NCBI GenBank assembly: GCA_038237475.1
Contig: JBBRYS010000005.1
Location: forward strand, 186,001 to 250,000
DNA length: 64,000 nt
DNA from: JAOAPY01 sp038237475
Lineage (GTDB): Bacteria; Acidobacteriota; Blastocatellia; Pyrinomonadales; Pyrinomonadaceae
Direction: 5' to 3'
The position numbers and the translations under genes were made by a program. Of this stretch, positions 26,274 to 36,113 are shown in pieces. The notes beneath the pieces were generated by a model. The model was not told where the DNA came from, did no database searches, and saw only the letters and a program-made list of their open reading frames with translations. The first letter of the stretch is position 1; every line of letters begins with the position of its first letter.

Positions 26274-29030
26274 CTATTTGCTGTTCTGGATATTCAAAGC
26301 GAGCACGTCGTTCAAGGCGCAGACTGCGGCGCGCTTGAGACCCGCCGGCAATTTAATCGGGCCGAGTGAGATACTCGAATTACCTGCCAACGTAGCTGAA
26401 CCGAGCCTTAGCCAACCCTTGCCAAAGTCGAGATACACGGGCACACGCATGATGAATTTGTCGGACACTCCCGACTGTGTAATGCGCCCGCTGAGTGAAC
26501 CATCAGCAGCGATCTGGTAGTCGAATTTGTAACTCGGCATCTCCGTCCCGTAGACCCACTCGTCAAAGAACCAATTCATGCGATGATTGCCATCGACGTC
26601 CATCTCTTTGGTCATGTGCTTTTCCACCGCCAGCTTGAGATCTTCGGTGGAGATATCTTTGTTGAAGTTTGTTTTGATGAAGTCCTGCATCATCGCCTTG
26701 AAGCGCTCGTCCCCGGTTTTGGGTTCGAACATCATCATGCGGATCATGTGCAGAATGTAAGCGCCCTTGGGGTAGATCATGTTCTGAGCCACCCGCCCAG
26801 TCTTCGCGTTATTCAGTCGATAGCCCTGCGTCACCGCGCCCACAGTGTAGGGCCGGCGATCATGGGTCTGAGGAGAGGCTTCGGTAATCCGCTTGCGCTG
26901 GTCTTCCCAGAAATCGATGAACTTGTCATTGCCACGGGTTAACTGCACATACAACGAGGCTGAGAACTCGGCAAAGCCTTCGCTCATCCACTGATCGTGA
27001 TAGCTGTCCCAGCCGACCATGTGTCCCCACCATTGATGGGCCACCTCATGTGGGGCGACGTAGCGCCAGAAATTATCTGTGCCACCCTGCACGCCGAATA
27101 GCTGAGTCCGTTGCGTCGTATCCATAAACGCGGTGTAGGGCATGAATACCAATGTGGGCCATGCCTGGCCAAAATTGGATGCAGGTTGTTGCGTCATCGC
27201 GAGTCGCGTGTAGGGCAACCTGCCGAAGAAATTGTTGTAGATTCTGGTTGCATTCTGCGCTTCAGCAATCGCCTGGTCCGCCATGCCGGTAGTGGAAATC
27301 GATCCGAGGGTGGTCGCCGTTTTAATCCCCTGGGCCTCGGCTTGTTCTATCATTAATTGAATCCGTCTTAACTCATCAGGGATATCGGTGTTGGCATAGA
27401 ACTCAATGTTGTAGCCGGTTTCTTTATCGGCCAATTCTTTCTTCTTGAACTTGCCGTAATTAAAGCCGGCCACCGCCAGCTCGTTTGTCCCGCTGGTCCA
27501 TTTCGCAATGATTGTGTCGCCGTCGCGCGTCTCCGGACCGGCCAGGGCACCCGTTCCCACCAGCATGAACCCCTTGGGAAACCGAAAAGTCATATTGAAC
27601 AAGGCGCGGTCATAGAACTGAGTGCCGGCGTTGTTGGGATACCAGTTGCCGCGCGCGAAGGGATTGAGAATGAAGTTGCCGCCACCGGAGTCAATCAGCG
27701 CATCGTTGCCGCTGTACTCCACTTTGAGCTTATAAGTCCTGCCTGCTTCCAGAGGTTGAGCGAAGATCACCGCGAAGTCTGCATCCTCGTCTTTGTTCTC
27801 CTGGATGAAATTCAAATCATTGCCCTGTTCGTCCTGGACCCGGTTCACTCGTAACGTCGGAAACAGATCCAGAGGCACGGCACGAACACCGGACTTGCGA
27901 GCACGAAAAGTCAGCAGATCGCTGCTCGTCATGCGCGCGCCCTTGATCGTAGTTTCGATCTCATGATTGGTGAGATCTACCAATCGATGGTCTTCGGCGC
28001 TCGAAGCCGTGCCTTTACGGTATTCATCTTCAAGATGAAACGCGGTCCACAAGCCTCTATCGGTATCGCCATAGCTAAGCAACAATATCTCTTCTGGTGA
28101 GACGTTCGGGATACCGAGTGGATCCATGAGGTAAATCAGTTTACTGTGTTTCCGGCCGTCAATAAACGCAGTGAAGTAACCCTGGCATTCGCTGCAGTAA
28201 AGATCCACCAGCGACCTCAAATCCCGATTGTCACGCTGTCGTTGTTTCAGTAGCTGAGCATTGTCGCGGTACGCATCGCGAGCGCGACCTACCTGTGCTC
28301 CGCCGGTACCGAATTTCGCATTGGGAGAACTTTTCACCTCCTGAAACGTCTTGTCGGTAAAGCGCAGCACGAGGCGCGAGAAATCTTCAGTCAGCGATGG
28401 TTCACCGGTGAAGATTTGCAAAGCCTGCTGCTCGGTCGTGGTGGGAGGCGCCAGGTTCATTTGCCCCTCTCCGATAAATACCGCGCCAAGGCAGCGGCCT
28501 TCGATGGGCGCCAGGAAATACAGTTCACCACTCTTGAGCACAAAGGTCGCGGCGTCGCGTTTGAGCACCAGGTTGGATACTGTCGCAAATTCGCCGGCGA
28601 AAGATTGCTCATTCTTTGCCTGCTGCCGGAGGCTCTGATAGACAGGATCGGTATTGGGTTTGAGGCCTCCGGCGACTGTGACTTCCGCTTCCACGGGGGC
28701 TATCTCAAGCTTGATGTTCAGGGGCACGACGCCGCCTTCATCAACTTTCACATTCTCTACCCGGCCGGTCGAGAAGCCTTTGGCTGAGAAGGTGACGGTA
28801 TAGCTTCCAATCAGCCCTTCGACCTGGAACTTTCCGTCTTTATCAGTTACGGCGGTAAACGACTGGTTGTTGGCCGGATCCGTTATCGATATAACGGCAT
28901 CGGCGATGGCGCCGCCTTTGGCATCAGTGACTTTGCCTTCGATTCGTCCTCCGGCCGCGTGGCCAGGAACCACAACGACCATCAGGATCGTCAGAGCAAA
29001 CAAGATAGCTGCTATTGATTTTTTATTCAT
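26274..29030 (-). CDS. Secreted M1-family metallo-aminopeptidase with CarboxypepD_reg domain
   Basis: 918 residues. A signal peptide (FALTILMVVVVPGHAAG) is followed by a carboxypeptidase regulatory-like domain (about 30-115: GRIEGKVTDAKGGAIADAVI) and the large M1 fold. The gluzincin motif HEVAHQWWGH with the distal Glu in SEGFAEF is intact, so it should be zinc-dependent and active. A Tyr/His-containing region before it (TLVFMPYTAF) is less typical than the GAMEN loop of classical aminopeptidases. Probably degrades extracellular peptides. ATG at 29030 is used; an upstream in-frame TTG at 29048 is weaker. Confidence 0.88.
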   Translation of the reverse strand: MNKKSIAAILFALTILMVVVVPGHAAGGRIEGKVTDAKGGAIADAVISITDPANNQSFTAVTDKDGKFQVEGLIGSYTVTFSAKGFSTGRVENVKVDEGGVVPLNIKLEIAPVEAEVTVAGGLKPNTDPVYQSLRQQAKNEQSFAGEFATVSNLVLKRDAATFVLKSGELYFLAPIEGRCLGAVFIGEGQMNLAPPTTTEQQALQIFTGEPSLTEDFSRLVLRFTDKTFQEVKSSPNAKFGTGGAQVGRARDAYRDNAQLLKQRQRDNRDLRSLVDLYCSECQGYFTAFIDGRKHSKLIYLMDPLGIPNVSPEEILLLSYGDTDRGLWTAFHLEDEYRKGTASSAEDHRLVDLTNHEIETTIKGARMTSSDLLTFRARKSGVRAVPLDLFPTLRVNRVQDEQGNDLNFIQENKDEDADFAVIFAQPLEAGRTYKLKVEYSGNDALIDSGGGNFILNPFARGNWYPNNAGTQFYDRALFNMTFRFPKGFMLVGTGALAGPETRDGDTIIAKWTSGTNELAVAGFNYGKFKKKELADKETGYNIEFYANTDIPDELRRIQLMIEQAEAQGIKTATTLGSISTTGMADQAIAEAQNATRIYNNFFGRLPYTRLAMTQQPASNFGQAWPTLVFMPYTAFMDTTQRTQLFGVQGGTDNFWRYVAPHEVAHQWWGHMVGWDSYHDQWMSEGFAEFSASLYVQLTRGNDKFIDFWEDQRKRITEASPQTHDRRPYTVGAVTQGYRLNNAKTGRVAQNMIYPKGAYILHMIRMMMFEPKTGDERFKAMMQDFIKTNFNKDISTEDLKLAVEKHMTKEMDVDGNHRMNWFFDEWVYGTEMPSYKFDYQIAADGSLSGRITQSGVSDKFIMRVPVYLDFGKGWLRLGSATLAGNSSISLGPIKLPAGLKRAAVCALNDVLALNIQNSK

Positions 29031-29198
29031 TGCTTTCTCAGGAAACAAAAAACTTAGAGGTAAGAATTCAGTGAAGTCTTTCGCAACGCATTTTGTAATG
29101 CCATCCGTACTTCGTCAAGCTCTAAGAGGATCAGGCACAGTCATTGGTAATCTTTCGCAGGGCGTGGCATCCTAAGACCTCCGCGAAGGCGGCGAATT

Positions 29199-30050
29199 AT
29201 GGAAAGCAAGATCAAGACAAAACTCCTGCACAACATGGGCGAAGCCATCAGCGACTTTGGCATGATCTCCGAAGGCGATCGCATCATGGTGTGTCTTTCC
29301 GGCGGCAAAGACAGCTATACGTTGCTCGATCTGCTGCTGGATATTCGCCGGCGCGCGCCGGTCGACTTTGAACTGCTGGCGGTCAATCTGGATCAAAAGC
29401 AACCCGGCTTCCCCACTCACGTGTTGCCCGAATATCTCGCACGCCAGGACGTGCCGTATCGCATTGTTGAGCAGGATACTTATTCAATCGTCAAACGTTT
29501 GGTGCCGGAAGGCAAAACCTTCTGCTCAGTTTGTTCGCGCCTGCGCCGCGGCATTCTTTACAACATCGCGGTGGAAGAAAAATGTACGAAGGTCGCGTTG
29601 GGCCATCACGGCGACGACATTCTGGCGACGTTTCTTTTGAATTCCTTTTTTGTCGGCAAGCTCAAAGCTATGCCGCCCATCCTGCGGTCGAACGATGGAC
29701 GCAACACGCTAATCCGGCCGCTGGCATATTGTCGCGAAGCAGACATTGCCGAGTTCGCTGAGCTCAAACAATTTCCAATCATTCCCTGTGACCTGTGCGG
29801 TTCACAGTCAAACTTGAAACGCGCGCGCATCAACCGGCTGATTACGGAACTCGAGACCGAGATACCAAATATCCGCAGTTCGATGATGACCGCGCTCGGC
29901 AATACAGTTCCGTCTCACCTGCTTGATCGTCGTATCTTTGATTTCATTAAGAACACCTTACCGGTGGGCGATGTGGAAGCCGAACTGGATCTCGCCGTAG
30001 GACATACCGACGAGGGATTGCAACCGTCGCTGGTAGGTAATTGGCTGTGA
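29199..30050 (+). CDS. ttcA: tRNA 2-thiocytidine biosynthesis protein
   Basis: 283 residues. TtcA thiolates cytidine-32 of tRNA, using ATP and a 4Fe-4S cluster. The PP-loop CLSGGKDSYTL (about 32-42), the two cysteine pairs FCSVCSRLRRG and PCDLCGSQ that bind the cluster, and GHHGDD are all present. Length matches the family (about 280-310). It stands alone, 169 bp from the divergent M1 protease gene. Confidence 0.93.
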   Translation: MESKIKTKLLHNMGEAISDFGMISEGDRIMVCLSGGKDSYTLLDLLLDIRRRAPVDFELLAVNLDQKQPGFPTHVLPEYLARQDVPYRIVEQDTYSIVKRLVPEGKTFCSVCSRLRRGILYNIAVEEKCTKVALGHHGDDILATFLLNSFFVGKLKAMPPILRSNDGRNTLIRPLAYCREADIAEFAELKQFPIIPCDLCGSQSNLKRARINRLITELETEIPNIRSSMMTALGNTVPSHLLDRRIFDFIKNTLPVGDVEAELDLAVGHTDEGLQPSLVGNWL

Positions 30051-30071
30051 AGGTATAGGTAGGTCAGCCCT

Positions 30072-30434
30072 CTACCGCGCAAAACGCACTCGTGCTTCTG
30101 TTACCACGACAAAGCCGCCAGGTAATCTGGCTGCATCGGCTTCAAGAAATCTTTGCAAAACGGCAATTTTGTTGCCCGCGCAATTTTGTTGCCCGCGCGC
30201 TCATCTTCGAGTCGCATGAAGATGCGCTCGATGAGAATGGAACTCTCGATAGACCTGTTCTCCGAAGCCTTTGTCGTTCGTAATGAGAATCCAATTCTCT
30301 GCCAATGCTTTTTCGATAATGCCGTCATCGTCGAGTTCACGTGCCTCCTCATACACAGAGAAGCCTTCGTGCGACTGGTCGCGCAACCATTGGGCGAGAA
30401 TTCGCCCCGTACATTCATCCACCAGAAAGCGCAT
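30072..30434 (-). pseudogene. Frameshifted DUF5615 PIN-like gene
   Basis: The first 63 residues after the ATG at 30434 (RFLVDECTGRILAQWL, then ITNDKGFGEQVYRE) are a clear DUF5615 start, a PIN-like fold found in toxin-antitoxin pairs with DUF433 proteins. The frame then shifts near 30220, and the matching continuation (MRLEDERAGNKIA) is in another frame. A second shift is caused by a perfect 17-bp tandem duplication at 30164-30197; with one copy ignored, the frame reads on as VLQRFLEADAARLPGGFVVV and ends at 30072. So two lesions inactivate it. No intact DUF433 partner is seen upstream. Confidence 0.8.
30164..30197. repeat. 17-bp perfect tandem duplication
   Basis: The unit CAATTTTGTTGCCCGCG occurs twice head to tail (30164-30180 and 30181-30197). 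Because 17 is not a multiple of 3 it shifts the frame of the DUF5615 gene. Confidence 0.95.
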
Positions 30435-30771
30435 TTACGCCGCCTCAACAGTGAGTGGCATGAAATCGGTGCTGCTTAAGGATTTCGTGGGGTCTACGTC
30501 GCACTCGATCTCGGGTCGAGTATTTTTCAACAAGCCACCGAGGCGCTTAGAGTACCGCCTTAAGGCGGGCTTTTGATCGCAGGGAAAGACCCCACTGAAG
30601 TCGGCACTCTGAGCGCCTCTTAACAACATTGAAATTCGCAATCCGATATTTTCTACGGGTGCGGGCCAAGATTTAATGTGGGTCAGTGCCCACCGCCCGA
30701 ACAGCCGAGCAACGATCAAGCTAAGCAAGTGACAACGCTCCGCCTGAGCGAAGGATTAGGCTTCACCGTGG
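30435..30771. other. Gene-poor stretch with palindromic repeat
   Basis: About 337 bp upstream of the broken DUF5615 gene. An open frame runs through it on the minus strand and its last codons abut the DUF5615 ATG, but most of it is repeat sequence and I recognise no protein. It may hold the remains of the antitoxin gene. Confidence 0.5.
30540..30619. repeat. Palindromic repeat, second copy of the 11511 family
   Basis: An imperfect inverted repeat with arms of about 35 bp (30540-30574 and 30584-30619) around a short loop. The left arm holds AGAGTACCGCCTTAAGGCGG, nearly identical to the arm at 11547-11572. Both copies lie next to 3' ends or decayed genes. Confidence 0.75.
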
Positions 30772-31419
30772 TCACTGCCGGGACAAAATCAAATGGGTAG
30801 CCCGTGCCGTGGCTTCATGCTTGACGCAGGCATAGCCCAGGGCAGGAAGATTCACACCTTCGAAGAGGCGCTCACCGGAGCCGAGCAGGACGGGCGAGAT
30901 GGCTATGTGCATCTCATCGATAAGGCGGTCGCGAAGATACTGTTGGATGACATTGACTCCGCCACCAACGCGAACATCTTTGCCTCCGGCGGCTTCCCGG
31001 GCGCGCTCGAGTGCGACGGCAGCACCTTCCGTTACGAAGTAAAAGGTCGTTCCGCCCTCCATCACAAGCGGTGGGCGCGGATAGTTCGTGAGCACGAATA
31101 CGGGGACGTGATACACAGGGTTCTCGCCCCACCAACCCCGCCAGCTCTCGTCCGGCCAAGGACCACGAACAGGCCCAAACATGTTCCTGCCGAGGATCCA
31201 TGCGCCGACGTTCTGGAAACCTCGCGCGGCAAACTCATCGTCGATGCCCGTTTCCCCGCTATCGCTACCGAAGTGACCTTGCTGGAAGGTTCGAGTGGCA
31301 AGCAGCCAACCATGAAGCGAAGTGCCGCCAACGCCCAATGGATTGTTGACGTCCTGATCCGGACCAGCGCCGAAACCGTCTATTGAAATAGTAAATCCCT
31401 CTACGCGAAGCCTGGACAT
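30772..31419 (-). CDS. Dihydrofolate-reductase-like (RibD C-terminal) family protein
   Basis: 215 residues with the RibD_C fold: RVEGFTISIDGFGAGPDQ at the start, GAWILGRNMFGPVRG, and the nucleotide-binding VRVGGGVNVIQQYL followed by LIDEMHIAISPVLLGSGERLF. Stand-alone proteins of this kind are NAD(P)H-dependent reductases of unknown substrate and are very common in soil bacteria. The start is fixed by GGAGGGCATC before the ATG. A second family member lies at the right end of the window. Confidence 0.9.
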   Translation of the reverse strand: MSRLRVEGFTISIDGFGAGPDQDVNNPLGVGGTSLHGWLLATRTFQQGHFGSDSGETGIDDEFAARGFQNVGAWILGRNMFGPVRGPWPDESWRGWWGENPVYHVPVFVLTNYPRPPLVMEGGTTFYFVTEGAAVALERAREAAGGKDVRVGGGVNVIQQYLRDRLIDEMHIAISPVLLGSGERLFEGVNLPALGYACVKHEATARATHLILSRQ

Positions 31420-31611
31420 GATGCCCTCCCTGATCTGCGAGTGACTACAAGACTCAGTTGTGACGCCTGAGATCTGAGTTGTGCGGGCGATGGTTACATT
31501 CCCGATCAGGCAATCCGCGTGGGTGCTGGTTCACACGGCCCAGCGGTTCGGCCCCAAAACAAGAACTGTGGACTGGGACACAGCCGGAACAACTGTCCCC
31601 CGCCAAGCTAT

Positions 31612-32619
31612 TCACGGCTGTTTGTAGCCGTCGATCATCTTCTGTAAACCGTCGGTTGAGTTGCCGTGGCGATAGCGATAATACGAGGCCAGATCCACCA
31701 GCAGTTCGTCGTGAAAACGCTGATACTGACTCTTGCCTTCGGAGAGTCCGACCGCGCGAGCGTATAAATCAATCACCTTATCAAGTAAGACGTTGGCCTT
31801 GACCAGTGCTTCATCCTTATCTTTCCCATTTGGCATGGCTTTGTAGGAAGTCGCCACCTTCTGGTAGTCATCGTTGGTGATAGTCCCCATCAATAAATAA
31901 GTGAACGGATCGCCGGGGCTGAGCTTCGCCGACTTTTCCAGTTTCGCCATGGCTTCAGTCGGGTTTCGCTCCATCAGCGAGATGACCGCCATCTCCTGGT
32001 ATATCTGAGGTAACATTCGCTTCTCTTTTTCCCAAACCTCAACATCCATGATGGCTGGTTTTTTGTTGGCCTCAAACAGCTCAATGGCTTTGGCGCCGTA
32101 TTGTCTGCTGGTGGCTGCGTACTTCGGGTTGCCCTGTTTCGCCTGTTCGACGCCGGCTACGGTCAGGGTCACAAGCACCGAGATGTCGTCGCTATTCGCC
32201 GCCAAATGCGTCGCGCCTTCGGCAAAAGCTTCGTCAAATTTTTTCGACTGAACATAGGCATCAATCAGGACCGGCTTAATCAAAGCCGCCTCGGCCTTGT
32301 CTGGAAATACTGTGGGAAATTTTTGCACGAGCGCCAATTTCTGCACCGGATCTTTGACGGCCAGAATCTGATCCACCATGTATTCAGCCACGTGCTGGCG
32401 CAGGCTACTCTTGGGATACTTCTTGACAAACTCTTCAGCCGCCGCGACTTTTGCGTTAGCGTCCGGAGCTGCTTCGATGGCTTTCACCGCTTTGGCTTCA
32501 GCCTCCGGGACTCTATTTTGGCTCTTGTTCTGCGTGGTCTGCGCCCTCGCAGGTCCGTTTATAAGCAATGCAAGCGCGCCAAAGACAAGCGCCCGCGAAA
32601 GAAAAGTTTTGATTTTCAT
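31612..32619 (-). CDS. Exported TPR-like protein of unknown function
   Basis: 335 residues. A signal peptide (ALVFGALALLINGPARAQ) is followed by alpha-helical repeats of TPR type (for example FDEAFAEGATHLAA and NPTEAMAKLEKSAKLSPGDP). No catalytic motif is seen. The start has AAGGCGGTCAT before the ATG. Proteins of this sort occur widely in Acidobacteria; the role is unknown. Flanked by about 190 bp on each side with nothing recognisable, so it seems monocistronic. Confidence 0.75.
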   Translation of the reverse strand: MKIKTFLSRALVFGALALLINGPARAQTTQNKSQNRVPEAEAKAVKAIEAAPDANAKVAAAEEFVKKYPKSSLRQHVAEYMVDQILAVKDPVQKLALVQKFPTVFPDKAEAALIKPVLIDAYVQSKKFDEAFAEGATHLAANSDDISVLVTLTVAGVEQAKQGNPKYAATSRQYGAKAIELFEANKKPAIMDVEVWEKEKRMLPQIYQEMAVISLMERNPTEAMAKLEKSAKLSPGDPFTYLLMGTITNDDYQKVATSYKAMPNGKDKDEALVKANVLLDKVIDLYARAVGLSEGKSQYQRFHDELLVDLASYYRYRHGNSTDGLQKMIDGYKQP

Positions 32620-32821
32620 ATGACCGCCTTTTTAATTCCGTGTCTGTTTGGATTCAATTTTGGGGAAAAATACCGAGCGCCGATAATGCTTCAGGATCGC
32701 TCTTCATGGCAAGCCATAAGTCTTCATTTGCCGCCGGCTGGTGCTGGGAAACCAAGCTCCACCACTATCGTTACGAGCAGAAATATTCAGGCATGCGCAC
32801 ACAGCAACGAAGGTGCCGGAC

Positions 32822-34480
32822 TTACTGCGGGCGTTGGCGGCGATAGCGATGAGTAACCGGCCGGCGCCGTCCAATACCAATCGCATTGCGCGAGATGATC
32901 AGCGTCGGCGGCAACTGGCGTCGTTTGAATTCGTTGGCAGGGGATTCAACCCGATTCAGTATGTCATACACAAGACGCGCATCACTGCCGCTGGCGATGA
33001 TCTCTTCCGGCGTGGCCTTCTGTTCGAAGTACATCGTCAGGATCGGATCCAAAATGTCATAAGCGGGGAGCGACTGATCGTCGAACTGCCCGGGCGCCAG
33101 CTCAGCTGAAGGTCGCTTATCAATTATTTTCAGTGGAATGATTTCGCGAGTTCGATTGATATGGCGAACGAGTGCGTAGACTTCGGTCTTCAGCACATCG
33201 CCGATCACTGCCAGGCCGCCATTGGTATCGCCGTAAAGAGTGCAGTAACCGAGCGCAAGCTCCGACTTATTTCCGGTCGACAACAACAAACGCCCCTCCG
33301 CATTCGAAATAGTCATGAGGATATTGCCACGCAAGCGCGACTGCAGATTCTCAACCGCAGCGGAACTGCTTTCCGGTGTCGGCGGCGGCAACTTGAGCTC
33401 TTTAAGGATTACTTCAAATGGCGCGCTGATCGAATGCTCGATCACCTTCATGCCCAGCCGATGCACCAGGTCTACCGAATCATCAATGCTGGAGGCCGAC
33501 GAATAAGGCGAAGGCATCATGACGGCAAGCACATTCTCCGGGCCGAGCGCTTCACAAGCGAGTGCGGCGACGAGAGCCGAATCGATACCTCCGGAAAGTC
33601 CCAGCAGAGCTTGGCTGAAACGATTCTTGCGCGCGTAGTCCCTGATTCCGAGCACGAGGGCTCGCCGTACCGTCTCTATATCGTCACCGGGCAGGCAACG
33701 CTCATCAGCAACGCCGCATTCGAGATCAACGGTCTCAATAAATTCCTCGAACGGCGGCGCCTGCATGATGATTCGGCCGTCACTGTCGGCCACGATGCTC
33801 GCGCCGTCAAAAATCACTCCGTCGTTTCCACCCACCAGATTGACGAACACCACCGGCACGCGGGCCAACCTCGCACGATGCGAAACCATCGCGCAGCGCT
33901 GGGCCATCTTGCCTTTGTTGAATGGCGAAGCATTAATCGAAATCAGCACTTGCGCGCCCAGATTGATCAACTCGTCGGCAGGATCGGAAGCGTAGAGACG
34001 CTCGCGCCAGAAGGTCTTGTCATTCCAGAAATCTTCGCAGACAGCGATGCCCAGATCACAGTGATTGACATTGAATAACTGCCTCTCGCCGGCGGGTTCA
34101 AAGTAGCGAGGGTCGTCGAAAACGTCGTACTCGGGCAGCAGCGTCTTATCGGCAAAGCCCACCAACTTGCGGTCGCGGATGATAGCTGCTGAATTGAAGA
34201 GCCGCCGGCCGGTTGGCTGCTCTGAGGGCCGCACGGTGCCGACGACAGCGGTGATGCCTTCGGTCGCATCGATAATGGACTGGAGCGGATCAAGGACGCG
34301 CGCCACCATGTCGCGGTCCAGAAACCAGTCGAGGGAAGTGTAGCCCTGAACGGCGACCTCCGGCAGCACCACCAGATCTGAATGATCCTTTTTCCCCTGC
34401 TCGATGGCCCCGATGATACTCGCAGTGTTCCCTTCGTAGTCGCCGTTGGTGGTATTAATTTGCCCGATGGTTACACGCAT
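32822..34480 (-). CDS. nadE: Glutamine-dependent NAD+ synthetase
   Basis: 552 residues in two domains. The N-terminal glutaminase (nitrilase fold) has Glu in VVLPEVAVQGY, Lys in DKTLLPEY and Cys in AVCEDFW. The C-terminal synthetase has the P-loop LGLSGGIDSALVAAL, then STGNKSELALGYCTLYGD and GGLAVIGDVLKTEV. It makes NAD+ from deamido-NAD+, ATP and glutamine. Its size fits the short bacterial two-domain form (about 540-580). The basic C-terminal tail is slightly extended. Confidence 0.95.
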   Translation of the reverse strand: MRVTIGQINTTNGDYEGNTASIIGAIEQGKKDHSDLVVLPEVAVQGYTSLDWFLDRDMVARVLDPLQSIIDATEGITAVVGTVRPSEQPTGRRLFNSAAIIRDRKLVGFADKTLLPEYDVFDDPRYFEPAGERQLFNVNHCDLGIAVCEDFWNDKTFWRERLYASDPADELINLGAQVLISINASPFNKGKMAQRCAMVSHRARLARVPVVFVNLVGGNDGVIFDGASIVADSDGRIIMQAPPFEEFIETVDLECGVADERCLPGDDIETVRRALVLGIRDYARKNRFSQALLGLSGGIDSALVAALACEALGPENVLAVMMPSPYSSASSIDDSVDLVHRLGMKVIEHSISAPFEVILKELKLPPPTPESSSAAVENLQSRLRGNILMTISNAEGRLLLSTGNKSELALGYCTLYGDTNGGLAVIGDVLKTEVYALVRHINRTREIIPLKIIDKRPSAELAPGQFDDQSLPAYDILDPILTMYFEQKATPEEIIASGSDARLVYDILNRVESPANEFKRRQLPPTLIISRNAIGIGRRRPVTHRYRRQRPQ

Positions 34481-34631
34481 TTAGCTACTCTTACGAAAAA
34501 GGATTCCAGCCTGGATTCACTCGAGAAAGATAATTCTCTAAAATATTAGGGCCAACGGCCATCGGACAAATCCGGAAGGCGGTTCAGTTCCATCTGTATT
34601 GCCTGAACCTGGAGGCTCACGCAGAACACCT

Positions 34632-36029
34632 TCAATCCTGCGGAGCAATCTGGTACTGCTCTAATTTGCCATCGGGCATCTCATACGTCCAGACACGCAA
34701 TCCCTTCTGCGCAAACCTGACTCGGTAAACACGCAACACCATGCCTCCCCGCAGCCCACGGCGAACCTGTGTAAATTCCTGTGGATCACCCAACGTCACC
34801 AGGCCGCTCGCAAAATCTTTCAGGGCCTGCTCACTAAAGTAGCTGTTGGCGTTGTCGGTAAAAAGCGAACGATCGATTTTGCCCTGCTGCAGTCCCGTAA
34901 ATATCCTGCGCGCCTGCTCCAGCTTCTCTGTCATCGCTTTGTCTTCCGTTACCAGCAGTAACGGCGCGATGGCATGGGCGATGGGACCTGCGGCTGCAGC
35001 GGCGTCCTGATTGGTGAGCACCACCACCGCCACGCGATCATCCGGGAAGACGATGTTCTCCGCCGTGAATCCGGAAACCTCGCCTCCATGAGAGAGCGCG
35101 CGATGACCCGCTTCCATACCCACATCTACACCCAATCCGTAACCGGTGCTCGTCCCGTTCTTAAGCAGCACATCAGTTTCGAACTGGTTGTAGGAGGCCG
35201 GCTTCAGAACCTTCCGATCCATGATTCCGATGTTCCAGCGGGCCAGGTCCTGTGCCGGCATCGCAAGTTCACCTGCAGCGAAAAGCCAACCTTTGCCCTC
35301 CTTAGGCGCAGGGCGGAGTGGACCGAGCGCATAGCGCAGATAGCCGGTCGGGTCGGTATCACTCAGTTTCTCCTCGTCGATATTGATGACGCTTTTCATG
35401 CCCAGCGGCACAAAGATCTTTTCGCTCAGGAATTTCAAAAAGGGCATACCGCTGGCCTTCTCAACAATCACTCCCGCGATCACATAATTGGTATTGCTGT
35501 ATTGCCACTTGGTGCCCGGATCGAAATCCAAAGGCTTGCGCGCCCAGAGGTCCATAATCTTCTGAGCGGTGACTGGCTGCAACATCATCGGCATGACGTA
35601 ATCCTGCGGCCAGTAGTCCTGGTATCCGGAAGTATGTGAAAGCAACTGGCGAATAGTAACCTCGTTTCCGCGCGTAAGATTGGGGATGAACTTCGAGACC
35701 TTGTCGTCGAGCAACAGTTTGCCCTGTTCCTGTAAGAGGAGAATTGCCGTGGCGGTGAACTGCTTGCTGATTGAGCCGATGCTGTAGCGCATCTCCGTCG
35801 TAGCCGGCGTGCGCGGTTCGAGCCGGGCCTCACCGTAAGCTTTGACGTAGGCAATCTGTCCGTCTTTGACGATTGCCACCGAGGCGCTGGGGACGCCGCT
35901 CTTAGCCAGAGTTTCGTTGGCGATCTTATCGATCTGCGACCGCAGATCTTCGCCCAGTTGGGCAGCCGCCGGCGATGAAGCGAGGGCCAGCAAAGTCAGA
36001 AGAACCAGACAGTGGACCAAACGACGCAT
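34632..36029 (-). CDS. Exported serine hydrolase of the beta-lactamase/DD-peptidase fold
   Basis: 465 residues with a signal peptide (VLLTLLALASSPAAAQ). The domain of about residues 28-360 has SxxK in SIGSISKQFTATAI, YxN in QYSNTNYVIAG and HGGEVSGF in place of the KTG box, a set typical of class C-type esterases and D-aminopeptidase relatives. The remaining 100 residues form a small accessory domain common in these proteins. Probably a periplasmic esterase or peptidase; antibiotic resistance is not implied. Confidence 0.88.
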   Translation of the reverse strand: MRRLVHCLVLLTLLALASSPAAAQLGEDLRSQIDKIANETLAKSGVPSASVAIVKDGQIAYVKAYGEARLEPRTPATTEMRYSIGSISKQFTATAILLLQEQGKLLLDDKVSKFIPNLTRGNEVTIRQLLSHTSGYQDYWPQDYVMPMMLQPVTAQKIMDLWARKPLDFDPGTKWQYSNTNYVIAGVIVEKASGMPFLKFLSEKIFVPLGMKSVINIDEEKLSDTDPTGYLRYALGPLRPAPKEGKGWLFAAGELAMPAQDLARWNIGIMDRKVLKPASYNQFETDVLLKNGTSTGYGLGVDVGMEAGHRALSHGGEVSGFTAENIVFPDDRVAVVVLTNQDAAAAAGPIAHAIAPLLLVTEDKAMTEKLEQARRIFTGLQQGKIDRSLFTDNANSYFSEQALKDFASGLVTLGDPQEFTQVRRGLRGGMVLRVYRVRFAQKGLRVWTYEMPDGKLEQYQIAPQD

Positions 36030-36113
36030 GTGATTTCTCCTCTTATTTAAACGGGTTCATGATAGCTAAGGCCGGGACGCTGCGAGCCGCCAGACCGTAC
36101 GCTCAAGTAATAA

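Noticed and set aside
30435..30728. 97-codon minus-strand frame before the DUF5615 gene as an intact antitoxin
   Set aside because: Much of it is the palindromic repeat at 30540-30619, and it shows no DUF433 or other antitoxin pattern; only its last codons might be a remnant.
34632..36029. Antibiotic-resistance beta-lactamase
   Set aside because: The motif set (SxxK, YSN, HGG) and the accessory C-terminal domain fit class C-fold esterases and peptidases, which are abundant in soil bacteria; no evidence for lactam hydrolysis.
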